Origin: Cohnella terricola
Lineage (GTDB): Bacteria; Bacillota; Bacilli; Paenibacillales; Paenibacillaceae
DNA: 32,922 nucleotides
Reading direction: 5' to 3'
NCBI RefSeq assembly: GCF_007786475.1
Contig: NZ_VNJJ01000026.1
Coordinates: forward strand, 1 to 32,922
The position numbers and the translations under genes are program-made. Of the stretch, positions 23,066-30,084 are shown piece by piece. Position 1 is the stretch's first letter; each line of letters opens with the position of its first letter. Under the pieces are notes generated by a model that did no database searches, had not been told where the DNA came from, and was given only the letters and a program-made list of their open reading frames with translations.

Positions 23066-23742
23066 CGGTAACCTGCTCCCCTTACGGTAGCAATAAATTG
23101 CGGATTTTGCGGATCCGCCTCGACTTTCTCCCGCAATCTGCGGATATTCACTGCTACCGTATTGTCATCCAGCACTTCGGTTCCGTCCGGCCATACATGC
23201 CGGATGATCTGGTCTTTCGATAGAACGGAGCGGGGGTGGGACATGAATAAAGCAAGCAGTCTGAACTCCGTAACGCTTAATGGGATGTCGATTCCGTTTT
23301 TCTCCAAACGCATTTCCCCCACGTTCAAGCTTAAGTCACCGGCTTTCAATATCGCGTTATCCGAACCGCCCGCGATCGGGGCACGGCGGCGAAGCACGGC
23401 ATGAATGCGCGAGAGGAATTCCCTTAGCCGGAACGGCTTCGTAATATAATCGTCCCCGCCCAGATCCAGGCCGCGCACGATGTCGAATTCCTGATCGCTC
23501 GCCGTCAGGAAAATAATCGGGATATCGAATTTCTCGCGAACCTCCGAACAGAAGTCGAACCCGTTGCCGTCCGGAAGCTGTACGTCGAGCAGTAAAAGCT
23601 GAGGCTCGCCGTGCAGAAGCGCATTTCTCGCTTCCGCCAGACTGCGGGCGCTGAGCACCTCGAAGCCTTCCTGCTGCAGCGTGAACTGGATTCCCCGGTG
23701 AAGGGAATCGTCATCCTCCACCAGTAAAATGCGCGTATTCAA
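23053..23742 (-). CDS. OmpR-family response regulator
   Basis: A 229-residue transcription factor. The start is TTG 23742 (MNTRILLVEDDDSL), with GGGGAGG (23753-23759) ten bases upstream. The receiver domain (1-120) has the acidic pocket EDD at 9-11, the phosphoacceptor Asp53 in LLLLDVQLPDGNG, the switch Thr in FLTAS and the conserved Lys in DDYITKPF. The C-terminal winged helix (~135-229) has VTEFRLLALFMSHPRSVLSKDQI and NTVAVNIRRLREKVE, as in OmpR/PhoB proteins. It is the first gene of the regulator-kinase-ATPase-permease series on the minus strand and probably controls the transporter genes through the palindrome at 21754. Confidence 0.95.
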   Translation of the reverse strand: MNTRILLVEDDDSLHRGIQFTLQQEGFEVLSARSLAEARNALLHGEPQLLLLDVQLPDGNGFDFCSEVREKFDIPIIFLTASDQEFDIVRGLDLGGDDYITKPFRLREFLSRIHAVLRRRAPIAGGSDNAILKAGDLSLNVGEMRLEKNGIDIPLSVTEFRLLALFMSHPRSVLSKDQIIRHVWPDGTEVLDDNTVAVNIRRLREKVEADPQNPQFIATVRGAGYRWNA

Positions 23743-23815
23743 AGGCGTGGCTCCTCCCCGAAAGGATAAAATGAATCAACTTAAGTCTGTAGGCATGGTT
23801 CTTTATGACTATTTT

Positions 23816-23854
23816 TGTCGGAAAATAAATTGAAAATATGCATTTTACTCGACA
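23816..23854. promoter_or_regulatory. Two 0A-box-like sites upstream of the Spo0E-like gene
   Basis: TGTCGGA (23816-23822, in a T-rich TTTTTGTCGG context) and, on the other strand, TGTCGAG (23848-23854) each differ by one base from the Spo0A box TGTCGAA. They lie between the regulator gene and the Spo0E-like gene and could affect either. A TATAAT follows at 23886-23891. Low-information sites. Confidence 0.3.
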
Positions 23855-23966
23855 CTTTTCAACATTTAATTGGATATTTTTGTCCTATAATGAGAATGGT
23901 TCCAAAATCCTATCAGATGTATGACTACGAATGGGTAGAACGATTACTCAGGAGAGGAGAGGTCAG

Positions 23967-24245
23967 ATGACGGAATTGGAGACCTCGCAATTAATAGGGC
24001 GCCTCCAACAGCTCCAACGTCGTCTATATGAAATGGCGAACGACTTGGGCACTCTGACCGATCCGGAGATTGTAGCGGTTAGCGAGGAAGCGGATCGCCT
24101 GATTATTCAGCTTCAACGTCTACGGAAAAAAGAGTCCGATTATCGAAAAATGGAAAACATGGTCGCGGTGTCCTTATTATCGGCTTCTCAACCTGCGGAA
24201 GAAATCGGTAAGCAACGCCGAACATTCTTCGTGAAGCACTCCTGA
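23967..24245 (+). CDS. Spo0E-like aspartyl-phosphate phosphatase
   Basis: A 92-residue small helical protein. ATG 23967 is chosen because GGAGAGG-type sequence (23951-23962) lies directly before it; the frame is open from 23931. Residues ~8-52 (IGRLQQLQRRLYEMANDLGTLTDPEIVAVSEEADRLIIQLQ) match the Spo0E family hairpin: L-rich helix, G-L-D turn region, and the S-x-E-x-D signature here written SEEAD. Family members dephosphorylate Spo0A-P and so delay sporulation. The ~40-residue C-terminal tail has no family counterpart that I know, and its last 69 bases run antisense over the end of tadA. Expression may involve Spo0A, given the upstream box-like sites (inference). Confidence 0.72.
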   Translation: MTELETSQLIGRLQQLQRRLYEMANDLGTLTDPEIVAVSEEADRLIIQLQRLRKKESDYRKMENMVAVSLLSASQPAEEIGKQRRTFFVKHS

Positions 24246-24638
24246 CGTCCAAGGCGATATATGATTGAAGCGAGAATCTTGCAGCAAATCCATTAAAGTC
24301 CCCACGCAACCGGCTTTCGGATCGGAAGCGCCATAGACGACCCGTTCAACACGGGACTGGAGGATGGCTCCCGCGCACATCGGGCAAGGCTCTAGCGTGA
24401 CGTACAATGTGCAGCCGAGCAGTCGCCAAGCTTGCAGACGATCGCTGGCTTGGCGGATTGCGATCATTTCCGCATGGGCGGTCGGATCCCGATCCCGTTC
24501 TCGCAAGTTATAACCTGCGCCGACAATTTCGCCATCGCGAACGATGACCGCGCCGATCGGAACCTCTCCGAGAGACTCGGCAATACGAGCTTGGGCGATG
24601 GCTTCTTTCATCCACCGTTCATCTTCTTCCAGGTGCAT
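24177..24638 (-). CDS. tadA: tRNA-specific adenosine deaminase
   Basis: A 153-residue cytoplasmic deaminase that converts A34 to inosine in the tRNA-Arg(ACG) anticodon. The zinc site is complete: His55 and Glu57 in TAHAEM, Cys85 and Cys88 in EPCPMCAGAI. The N-terminus (DERWMKEAIAQA) and C-terminus (LHEECSALLTDFFRRLRSR) are typical, so both ends are credible. The length is normal. In B. subtilis tadA lies just before the SRP RNA and dnaX. Here it is on the minus strand, its 3' end overlaps the Spo0E-like gene, and no SRP RNA is visible nearby, so the usual neighbourhood is rearranged. A large inverted repeat lies upstream of its start. Confidence 0.96.
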   Translation of the reverse strand: MHLEEDERWMKEAIAQARIAESLGEVPIGAVIVRDGEIVGAGYNLRERDRDPTAHAEMIAIRQASDRLQAWRLLGCTLYVTLEPCPMCAGAILQSRVERVVYGASDPKAGCVGTLMDLLQDSRFNHISPWTSGVLHEECSALLTDFFRRLRSR

Positions 24639-24683
24639 AACTCTACTCCTTACTCCGCGAACGTGTATTCGATGTTAACATGC

Positions 24684-24733
24684 TGTGCATAAATCTGTGG
24701 ATAACCCCCTAGTTACCCACAGATTTATGCACA
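24684..24733. repeat. 22-bp inverted repeat containing two opposed DnaA-box-like sites
   Basis: Arms 24684-24705 and 24712-24733 are complementary at 21 of 22 positions around CCCCTA. The inner parts read TGTGGATAA (24697-24705 region, an exact DnaA box TTATCCACA on the minus strand) and TTACCCACA (24713-24721, one mismatch), facing each other. The structure sits between the divergent tadA and the glucosaminidase-like gene. Confidence 0.85.
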
Positions 24734-24875
24734 TTTTATGTTTATAACAATGTGTGCAACTCCATATTATTGTATCAGGTTGGCAAATAAGGTCAAATCG
24801 GGCGAAGCCGTGAATACACTAAGAGAAGAGCAGGACAAACTCTGTACGAACATAGCGGAGAGGAGCGGTGCAAAC

Positions 24876-25658
24876 GTGGAAACGGTAAATTCGGTCTTTC
24901 GCAGCCATCCGGAGCTGGAGCCAACGGGTAAGCTTTCCATCTTAGGGGAGGCATGTTGTTCGGCGGAACGGATGCTTGCGTATATGAAGAGGCGCAATCC
25001 GGAGGCCCCCGAAGTTGCGGGGATTTACTTGGAGACGGGCAAACGTTACGGAATAAGAGGGGATGTAGCCTACTGCCAGACTGCATACGAGACCAAGTGT
25101 TGGACAACGGAGGCGGCCGGACCCGAATGGGCTCCGCTCATGAGGGATCAATGGGCCGACGAGGCGGCCATTGAAACGAGAATGCAAATGCTGTATGCAT
25201 TCTCGTTGGATCTGCCGTTGGCCAATGATCATCATTTGGCTAAACGGCCGCTGAAGCATATCGAGAACTCGGGGTGGAGAGGAAAGGCGCCTTGTTGGGA
25301 GGATCTAAACGGGAAATGGTCACACCCGGGTTATCCCCGCTACGGGCAGGACATTGCGGCGATGTGGCGCAGCATGCTGGAGTGGAATGGCAAGGGGAGC
25401 GCGGCGCTTAAACGGCCTAATCGGCCGGATCTCCAGCGCGCGGTCAAGACGGCGGAGCGAGTCTCGGGAAGCGTCGATTGGTCCTCTATCATCAGCGAGC
25501 AGATGAGGTGGCTGCATAGCCGGCGTCTGCTCCCGGTACCGGCTCCTCACCCGGATCGCAAGGTGTCGTGGTCGGAGCTCGCTCATCTGATTCATCGCTG
25601 GGAGAACCCGACATCGGCTTCCGCGTCCGAGTCGAAGGAAGGTAAAGCTTCGTCCTAA
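24876..25658 (+). CDS. Glucosaminidase-like (GH73-type) domain protein without signal peptide
   Basis: A 260-residue protein if it starts at GTG 24876, which has AGGAG (24861-24865) ten bases upstream; the open frame reaches back to 24738, but that part lacks a ribosome binding site and domain character. Residues ~25-190 resemble Firmicute endo-beta-N-acetylglucosaminidase domains: ERMLAYMKRRNPEAPEVAGIYLETGKRYGIRGDVAYCQ-like text, then AYETKCW with the likely catalytic Glu72, and CWEDLNGKWSHPGYPRYGQDIAAMWRSML at the end. Known relatives are exported and cut peptidoglycan. This one has no visible signal peptide, so it may act inside the cell, in the forespore or on lysis, or be an inactive relative. 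The C-terminal ~70 residues are unassigned. Confidence 0.65.
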   Translation: METVNSVFRSHPELEPTGKLSILGEACCSAERMLAYMKRRNPEAPEVAGIYLETGKRYGIRGDVAYCQTAYETKCWTTEAAGPEWAPLMRDQWADEAAIETRMQMLYAFSLDLPLANDHHLAKRPLKHIENSGWRGKAPCWEDLNGKWSHPGYPRYGQDIAAMWRSMLEWNGKGSAALKRPNRPDLQRAVKTAERVSGSVDWSSIISEQMRWLHSRRLLPVPAPHPDRKVSWSELAHLIHRWENPTSASASESKEGKASS

Positions 25659-25666
25659 CATCAGGC

Positions 25667-25700
25667 GAAAAAAAAGGAACGTCCGATTTTCGAACGTTCC
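25667..25700 (-). terminator. Terminator of motAB
   Basis: On the minus strand GGAACGT (25700-25694) pairs with ACGTTCC (25682-25676), followed by eight T (25675-25668). It lies just after the motB stop. On the plus strand it may also slow transcription leaving the glucosaminidase-like gene. Confidence 0.8.
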
Positions 25701-25707
25701 CTGGGTG

Positions 25708-26541
25708 TTATTCTTCCTTCTTGCCTTCATTCGCAATCGCGGACAATGTAATATCGTTGCTATCCGACGTCGGTTCTACATAGTTGCGAAGGATCGAGAC
25801 CTCGACGCGCCGGTTGGTGGCTCGGCCTGCGTCAGTGGTATTGCTCTCGAGCGGACGGAATTCGCCATAACCGATCGCGCTGAACCTTTGCGGGTCGAAC
25901 GCGGGGTTCTGGAGCAATATTTTCATGAAGTTGATCGCCCGTTTGGAGCTAAGCTCCCAGTTAGACGGGAACTCCGTCGTGCTAATCGGCTGGTTATCGG
26001 TGTGGCCGGTGACGAGGATCTCGTAGTCCGGATACTGTTGAAGCATGTTGCCGATCGCCGTCGCCAGCTTCTGGGAATCGGGTTTGACCGTCGCGCTTCC
26101 GGAAGAGAACAGCGCATTATCCCGAATGGTAATCAGGAGTTGGGACTGGTTAAGCTGCGTCTCGAGTTGAGTAGACAGCCCGTTCTTCTGAATATATTTG
26201 TCGAGATCCTTCTTCAGTTTCTCGAGATTCTGCTGTTCCTGTTGTTTCAGAGCTTCGCGGGTCTTGCTCTTCTTCCCGTCGTCCATCCGGTTAAGATCTT
26301 CAGCCGTGCGCCGCTTTAACATGTCGTCTTCGGTAATCGAGCCTTTATCCAGAATGCTGATCCCGGAGTTGAAGGCCGTCTTGAAGGCGCGGCTCATTTC
26401 TTCGAACTTGGACGTATTGACCGCGCTGGCCGCGTATAGCACGATAAAGAGGGCGAGCAACAGCGTCATGAGATCGGAATAAGGAAGGAGCCAGGATTCG
26501 TCCGCATGCTCCTCATGCGGTTCATGCCGTTTTCTGCTCAC
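25708..26541 (-). CDS. motB: Flagellar motor stator protein MotB
   Basis: A 277-residue inner-membrane protein that anchors the stator to peptidoglycan and shares the proton channel with MotA. The start is GTG 26541 (MSRKRHEPHEEHADESW), with AGGAGGAGG (26548-26556) six bases upstream; the ATG at 26562 would sit before that site. It overlaps the motA 3' end by 20 bases. The single TM (residues ~18-40) begins PYSDLMTLLLALFIVLY, with the proton-binding Asp23. A coiled, charged linker (~95-135) is followed by the OmpA-like peptidoglycan-binding domain (~140-265): FSSGSATVKPDS, VTGHTDNQPI, LSSKRAINFMKILL and RRVEVSI. Predicted to be proton-driven. Confidence 0.96.
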   Translation of the reverse strand: MSRKRHEPHEEHADESWLLPYSDLMTLLLALFIVLYAASAVNTSKFEEMSRAFKTAFNSGISILDKGSITEDDMLKRRTAEDLNRMDDGKKSKTREALKQQEQQNLEKLKKDLDKYIQKNGLSTQLETQLNQSQLLITIRDNALFSSGSATVKPDSQKLATAIGNMLQQYPDYEILVTGHTDNQPISTTEFPSNWELSSKRAINFMKILLQNPAFDPQRFSAIGYGEFRPLESNTTDAGRATNRRVEVSILRNYVEPTSDSNDITLSAIANEGKKEE

Positions 26542-27328
26542 GTTGCGCCTCCTCCTTCTCAACGAACGCCAACCGCTCCGTAGGAGTAAGGAATACGAGA
26601 AGCTTCTGTTGAATCGCGATCGTGGATACGCCGGATTGAATCGACAGCAATCCTTCGACCATCATCAATTTGAGATCGATCTCGCGTTTGGAAAGACGTT
26701 TTAATTTATTGGCAATCGGATGCCAGAGGACGTAACCCGTGAAAATACCGAGCAGCGTCGCGATAAACGCGGCCGCAACGGCGTGAGCGAGCTTCTCCAT
26801 CTCGGACAAGTTGCCGAGAGCGGCGACGAGGCCGATAACGGCTCCGAGTACCCCGAGCGTAGGCGCGTACATGCCCGCTTGGGAGAAGATTTGAGCGCCG
26901 CCGCGATGGCGTTCTTCCGTAGCCGAGATGTCTTCGAGCAGAACGTCCCGTACGAAATCTTGATCGTTGCCATCGATAATCATGCGCATGCCTGTTTTCA
27001 GAAAGCTGTCTTCGATTTCGTCAACGCGGGCCTCCAGGGCAAGCAAGCCTTCCCGGCGAGTAATCGTAGCCCATTCCATGAACATGCCGATCAGCTGTTG
27101 GCGAGGCAGCAGCTTCGGTTCGGCGAAGATGAGTTTGAATAGCTTCGGAACCTTGGCGAGCTCCGACATCGGGAACGCCATAAAGACGGAGGCGCATGTT
27201 CCGACGAGAATGATAACGTAAGCAGCCGGATTGTTAACCAAACTAACAAGCGGAGCGCCTTTTAGGTACATACCCACAAGAAGCGCTACAAAACCCAGAC
27301 CTAAACCAATAATCGTTGAATTTTTCAT
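26522..27328 (-). CDS. motA: Flagellar motor stator protein MotA
   Basis: A 268-residue protein with four membrane helices. It couples ion flow to torque on FliG. The start ATG 27328 (MKNSTIIGLGLGF) is preferred over ATG 27343, because a GGGGTG lies just before it while nothing precedes the earlier ATG. TMs lie at about 5-24, 33-52, 150-172 and 185-207. The cytoplasmic loop has the charged RREGLLALEARVDEI segment, and the PTLGVLGAVIGLV stretch contains the conserved proline (Pro156). No other flagellar or chemotaxis gene is in the window, and no convincing sigma-D promoter was found. Together with motB it forms a coupled two-gene operon. Confidence 0.96.
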   Translation of the reverse strand: MKNSTIIGLGLGFVALLVGMYLKGAPLVSLVNNPAAYVIILVGTCASVFMAFPMSELAKVPKLFKLIFAEPKLLPRQQLIGMFMEWATITRREGLLALEARVDEIEDSFLKTGMRMIIDGNDQDFVRDVLLEDISATEERHRGGAQIFSQAGMYAPTLGVLGAVIGLVAALGNLSEMEKLAHAVAAAFIATLLGIFTGYVLWHPIANKLKRLSKREIDLKLMMVEGLLSIQSGVSTIAIQQKLLVFLTPTERLAFVEKEEAQREQKTA

Positions 27329-27481
27329 CGTACACCCCGGCATATAGAAGAATGTTATGTACGCGACAGGAGCTTACCCTCACAACCGACACGATACTAG
27401 GTTTATCGACAGAAAAGGGCCAAAGCTTTAGAGGTTATCCCTTTTTTCATAAATTCATCTAAAAGTAGAGGAGGCACAGCG

Positions 27482-27778
27482 ATGGATAAATATCCGTTGT
27501 TAGCGCCGGAAGAGTTGGACGAAGGGCTGAAGAAGCTGGAAGGCTGGAAAACGGAGGAGAACGGCAAATGGCTCGTGCGCACGCGGATGCTCCCGTCTTT
27601 TAAGGAAGCAGTGGCGTTCGTGAACGAGGTTGCCGCCATTGCGGAAAAGATGAATCATCATCCGTTCATCGGAATCGACTACAGACGCGTGACCCTTCGG
27701 CTGACCACGTGGCATTCCGGAGGATTGACGCGGCTCGATTTGGAATCGGCGCAAGCGTACGACCGTATTTTAAAATGA
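27482..27778 (+). CDS. Pterin-4a-carbinolamine dehydratase
   Basis: A 98-residue cytoplasmic enzyme that dehydrates 4a-hydroxytetrahydrobiopterin, recycling pterin cofactor of aromatic amino acid hydroxylases; in bacteria without such hydroxylases it may serve folate-related or other roles. ATG 27482 has GAGGAGG-like sequence about ten bases upstream. The family pattern is complete: LEGWKTEENGKWLVRT at the start, then EKMNHHPFIGIDYRRVTLRLTTWHSGGLTRLD with the conserved His-His-Pro. The length is typical. There is no partner hydroxylase nearby, and it stands alone between motA (divergent) and a minus-strand DUF378 gene. Confidence 0.93.
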   Translation: MDKYPLLAPEELDEGLKKLEGWKTEENGKWLVRTRMLPSFKEAVAFVNEVAAIAEKMNHHPFIGIDYRRVTLRLTTWHSGGLTRLDLESAQAYDRILK

Positions 27779-27823
27779 AAAAACCGCGGGACCCGGGACG
27801 GGAGACGTCCGGGAAGTCCCGCG
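27777..27823 (-). terminator. Terminator of the DUF378 gene (bidirectional)
   Basis: CGCGGGAC (27785-27792) pairs with GTCCCGCG (27816-27823), with inner pairing CCCGG/CCGGG. The run of A at 27778-27783 gives a U-tract on the minus strand. It sits between convergent genes, and the carbinolamine dehydratase probably also ends here. Confidence 0.8.
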
Positions 27824-27841
27824 ATCATCGAGGCTACTTAA

Positions 27842-28045
27842 TTAATCGTCTCTGGCTACCTTCGGGAATAGAGCGATCGCATAAAGCGCCGCGATACCGA
27901 TGACGATATACACGATCCGCGATCCGACCTCTTCTGTTCCCCCGAAGAGTTCGCTGACGACGTCGTACTTAAACAAACCGACGGACAGCAGGTTCAAACC
28001 TCCGAGAATAACGAGAATCAGGCTGATGACGTTTAACGCCTTCAT
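27842..28045 (-). CDS. DUF378 family small membrane protein
   Basis: A 67-residue protein with two membrane helices: ALNVISLILVILGGLNLLSVGLF and RIVYIVIGIAALYAIALFP. The GGLNLLSVGLF turn and the VGSRIVYIVIGIAALY second helix are the hallmarks of the DUF378 family (B. subtilis YuzA type), whose function is not established. ATG 28045 has AAGGAGG ten bases upstream. It is transcribed away from the GNAT gene and ends at a strong hairpin. Confidence 0.9.
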   Translation of the reverse strand: MKALNVISLILVILGGLNLLSVGLFKYDVVSELFGGTEEVGSRIVYIVIGIAALYAIALFPKVARDD

Positions 28046-28123
28046 TCAGTAACAGCCTCCTTAATGGGGTTATCACACCCTTTTCTGGTGATACTGCCTG
28101 AGCAGCTGATTCTTGGATGTTCA

Positions 28124-28639
28124 CTATAGTTTTATGAAAGGGTCCCGTCTCTTATGCCATACCATGCATAACACGCTGACGATTCCGTGCGTCGCCCTTC
28201 GATCGTATGCGTCCGTCACGACGAATCCGGCCTTCTCGTAGGCTCGAATCGCCCGTTTATTCCACTTCTCTACCTCAAGATCGATCTCCGCGCCGGGTTT
28301 TCTTCGTTCCGCTTCCCGAACGACCAATCCGGCGAGAAACGCGCCCCAACCGCGATCGCAGCAGTCGGGCCGCAGGCCCATCCCGATTCGAACCGCGCGA
28401 TCCATAGGGAATAATTGAACGTATCCGACCAATTGCGGTTGTCCTTCGATCCGAACGGACAGATATTGCCGCTGCCGAATTTCGGGATCTCCGAATTCTC
28501 GGCCCTGCTCGACCATGGCGTCCCAAGGCGGCCACCGAAAAAGATCGTACGGTTCGGGGTAGCGCCAATCGCAGATGTCCCGGCCATCCTGTTCGGTCAT
28601 CGGTTCCAGCGTTAACGGCGGTATAGCGGGGGCTTGCAT
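28124..28639 (-). CDS. GNAT-family N-acetyltransferase
   Basis: A 171-residue protein starting at ATG 28639 (MQAPAIPPLTLEPM), with AAGGAGG (28646-28652) six bases upstream. The frame is open to 28912, but that N-terminal stretch is proline-rich, runs antisense to the MFS gene and is rejected. The GNAT fold is visible: LVGYVQLFPMDRAVRIGMGLRPDCCDRGWGAFLAGLVVREA carries strands 4-5 with a degenerate acetyl-CoA loop (R-G-W-G-A). NKRAIRAYEKAGFVV is the typical motif B. An acetyl-CoA-dependent transfer to a small amine or protein N-terminus is expected; the substrate is unknown. Confidence 0.85.
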   Translation of the reverse strand: MQAPAIPPLTLEPMTEQDGRDICDWRYPEPYDLFRWPPWDAMVEQGREFGDPEIRQRQYLSVRIEGQPQLVGYVQLFPMDRAVRIGMGLRPDCCDRGWGAFLAGLVVREAERRKPGAEIDLEVEKWNKRAIRAYEKAGFVVTDAYDRRATHGIVSVLCMVWHKRRDPFIKL

Positions 28640-28789
28640 AATTGTCCTCCTTGCATAGACGCAGAGCGTGCTGATTCCAATGAATTCATTATAAGGGATC
28701 GGGGGTGTTTTCGCGTTAGGAAGAGGGTAGCAATTGGGGTTGGGGAAGTCGGGAATATACAGTCTTAACGTCCCAATTGCCGGCGGTCG

Positions 28790-28798
28790 TGGTATGAT
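28790..28798 (+). promoter_or_regulatory. Extended -10 promoter of the MFS gene
   Basis: TGG followed by TATGAT (28793-28798), 38 bases before the start. No good -35 is present. Confidence 0.5.
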
Positions 28799-28835
28799 AG
28801 GGAGGTTGAACGAAGGCATAAAGGAGATTGGACGG

Positions 28836-30041
28836 ATGGGAAGGCTTGTCTTCTTAGGTTGTATAGCATATTTGGTGGTCGGAATCGGGCAATTGGTCGT
28901 CGGAACCGTCATGGAACCGATGGTCGAGGCCTATGGCATTAAATACGGGGACGGCGGGCAGTTGGTCATGAATCAGTTCCTCGGCGGACTGGTCGGCATC
29001 ATGCTGGCGCCGTGGCTGATGGGGCTAATCGGTAAAAAACCGCTGCTGCTCTCCGCGCTGGGCGTGATGGCCGTCGCCGAAATCATCTATTCGCTGCATC
29101 CGTCATGGGGTGTGATGCTGACCGCGGCTCCGTTCGCGGGCTTCGGGTTTGGCACGACGGAAGCGGTCGTAGGCTCGTTCATCATCGGATCCGCATTAGG
29201 GAACGCGAACGTGGCGATGAGCCGGGTCGAGGTGTTCTTCGGAGTCGGCGCGCTGCTGATGCCTTTTGCAGGTGCGGCTCTTATATCCAGTGGGCATTGG
29301 ATCTCGGCATTTACGGTTGTCGGGGTGCTGGCGGCGCTGGCGATGGTCATGTGGTTGGTTTATTGGCCGAAAATACTCGATCGTCCGAAAGAGAATGTCG
29401 CGCACGCGGCGGCCGAATTGTCGAAAATGCCGAATCGCGGCCGCGTCTTGATCGTGCTCGCTGCTTGTTCGATGTTTTTCGCCGTGTACGTCGGCTTCGA
29501 GATGAGTTTCGTGCATTATTTGCCATCGCTGCTGGTCAAAAATAACGGGCTGTCGGAATCGACCGCATCGTTATCGCTGAGTCTGTTCTGGGGAGCGATG
29601 GCCCTTGGGCGGGTCGTATCCGGCCAAGCCGCGGATCGCTGGGGCGGCGGAACCTATATGCTGGTCACTTGCATCTCGGCGGCTATCCTCTTCATTATCA
29701 TGGGCGGACTGGACAGCACGTGGGCAACGTTCACGCTGACGTTCTTGGCGGGGCTTGCGATGTCGGGTATGTTCGCGATCGCTCTCGTCTTCGCCAATCG
29801 CGCCGTTCCCGGAATGACGGAACGGACGACAAGCTTGCTGATGGCGTTCGGAGGGATCGGGGGAGCGCTGCTGCCTAAGCTGACAGGTTGGTTCTTAGAC
29901 GAGAACGGCGTAGGCGCGACCTGGTGGTTGTTCGCCGGATATGCGGTTCTGATGCTGGGCGTCATCATCTGGGCGCTGTTGTCGGCTAAGCTGCTGGAGC
30001 GGGCTCGTTCTCGTTCGGGAAGCGTCGGAGTATCGGCATAG
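28836..30041 (+). CDS. Major facilitator superfamily transporter
   Basis: A 401-residue transporter with about twelve membrane helices. ATG 28836 (MGRLVFLGCIAYLVVG) is chosen because AAGGAG (28821-28826) has a nine-base spacer. The open frame from 28734 runs through the promoter region. The sequence is typical of FucP/sugar-type or YfkF-like MFS members: EPMVEAYGI, GKKPLLLSALGVM between helices 2 and 3, FGTTEAVVGSFIIG, a central loop (~180-215), and GRVVSGQAADRWGG in the second half. Substrate unknown; a sugar or drug would fit. The sulfurtransferase gene follows 43 bases later and may be cotranscribed. Confidence 0.9.
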   Translation: MGRLVFLGCIAYLVVGIGQLVVGTVMEPMVEAYGIKYGDGGQLVMNQFLGGLVGIMLAPWLMGLIGKKPLLLSALGVMAVAEIIYSLHPSWGVMLTAAPFAGFGFGTTEAVVGSFIIGSALGNANVAMSRVEVFFGVGALLMPFAGAALISSGHWISAFTVVGVLAALAMVMWLVYWPKILDRPKENVAHAAAELSKMPNRGRVLIVLAACSMFFAVYVGFEMSFVHYLPSLLVKNNGLSESTASLSLSLFWGAMALGRVVSGQAADRWGGGTYMLVTCISAAILFIIMGGLDSTWATFTLTFLAGLAMSGMFAIALVFANRAVPGMTERTTSLLMAFGGIGGALLPKLTGWFLDENGVGATWWLFAGYAVLMLGVIIWALLSAKLLERARSRSGSVGVSA

Positions 30042-30084
30042 GAATGATATAGGAAGAAGATTCGCTGATAAGGGGTAGAAAACA

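Noticed and set aside
24246..24880. SRP RNA next to tadA, as in B. subtilis
   Set aside because: No sequence with the conserved SRP RNA apical loop is visible; the space is taken by tadA and the inverted repeat.
27329..27480. Sigma-D flagellar promoter upstream of motA
   Set aside because: A TAAA on the minus strand is not followed by a GCCGATAT-like element at 14-16 bp.
28640..28912. N-terminal extension of the GNAT protein
   Set aside because: Proline-rich, antisense to the MFS gene start and promoter; ATG 28639 has a perfect AAGGAGG.
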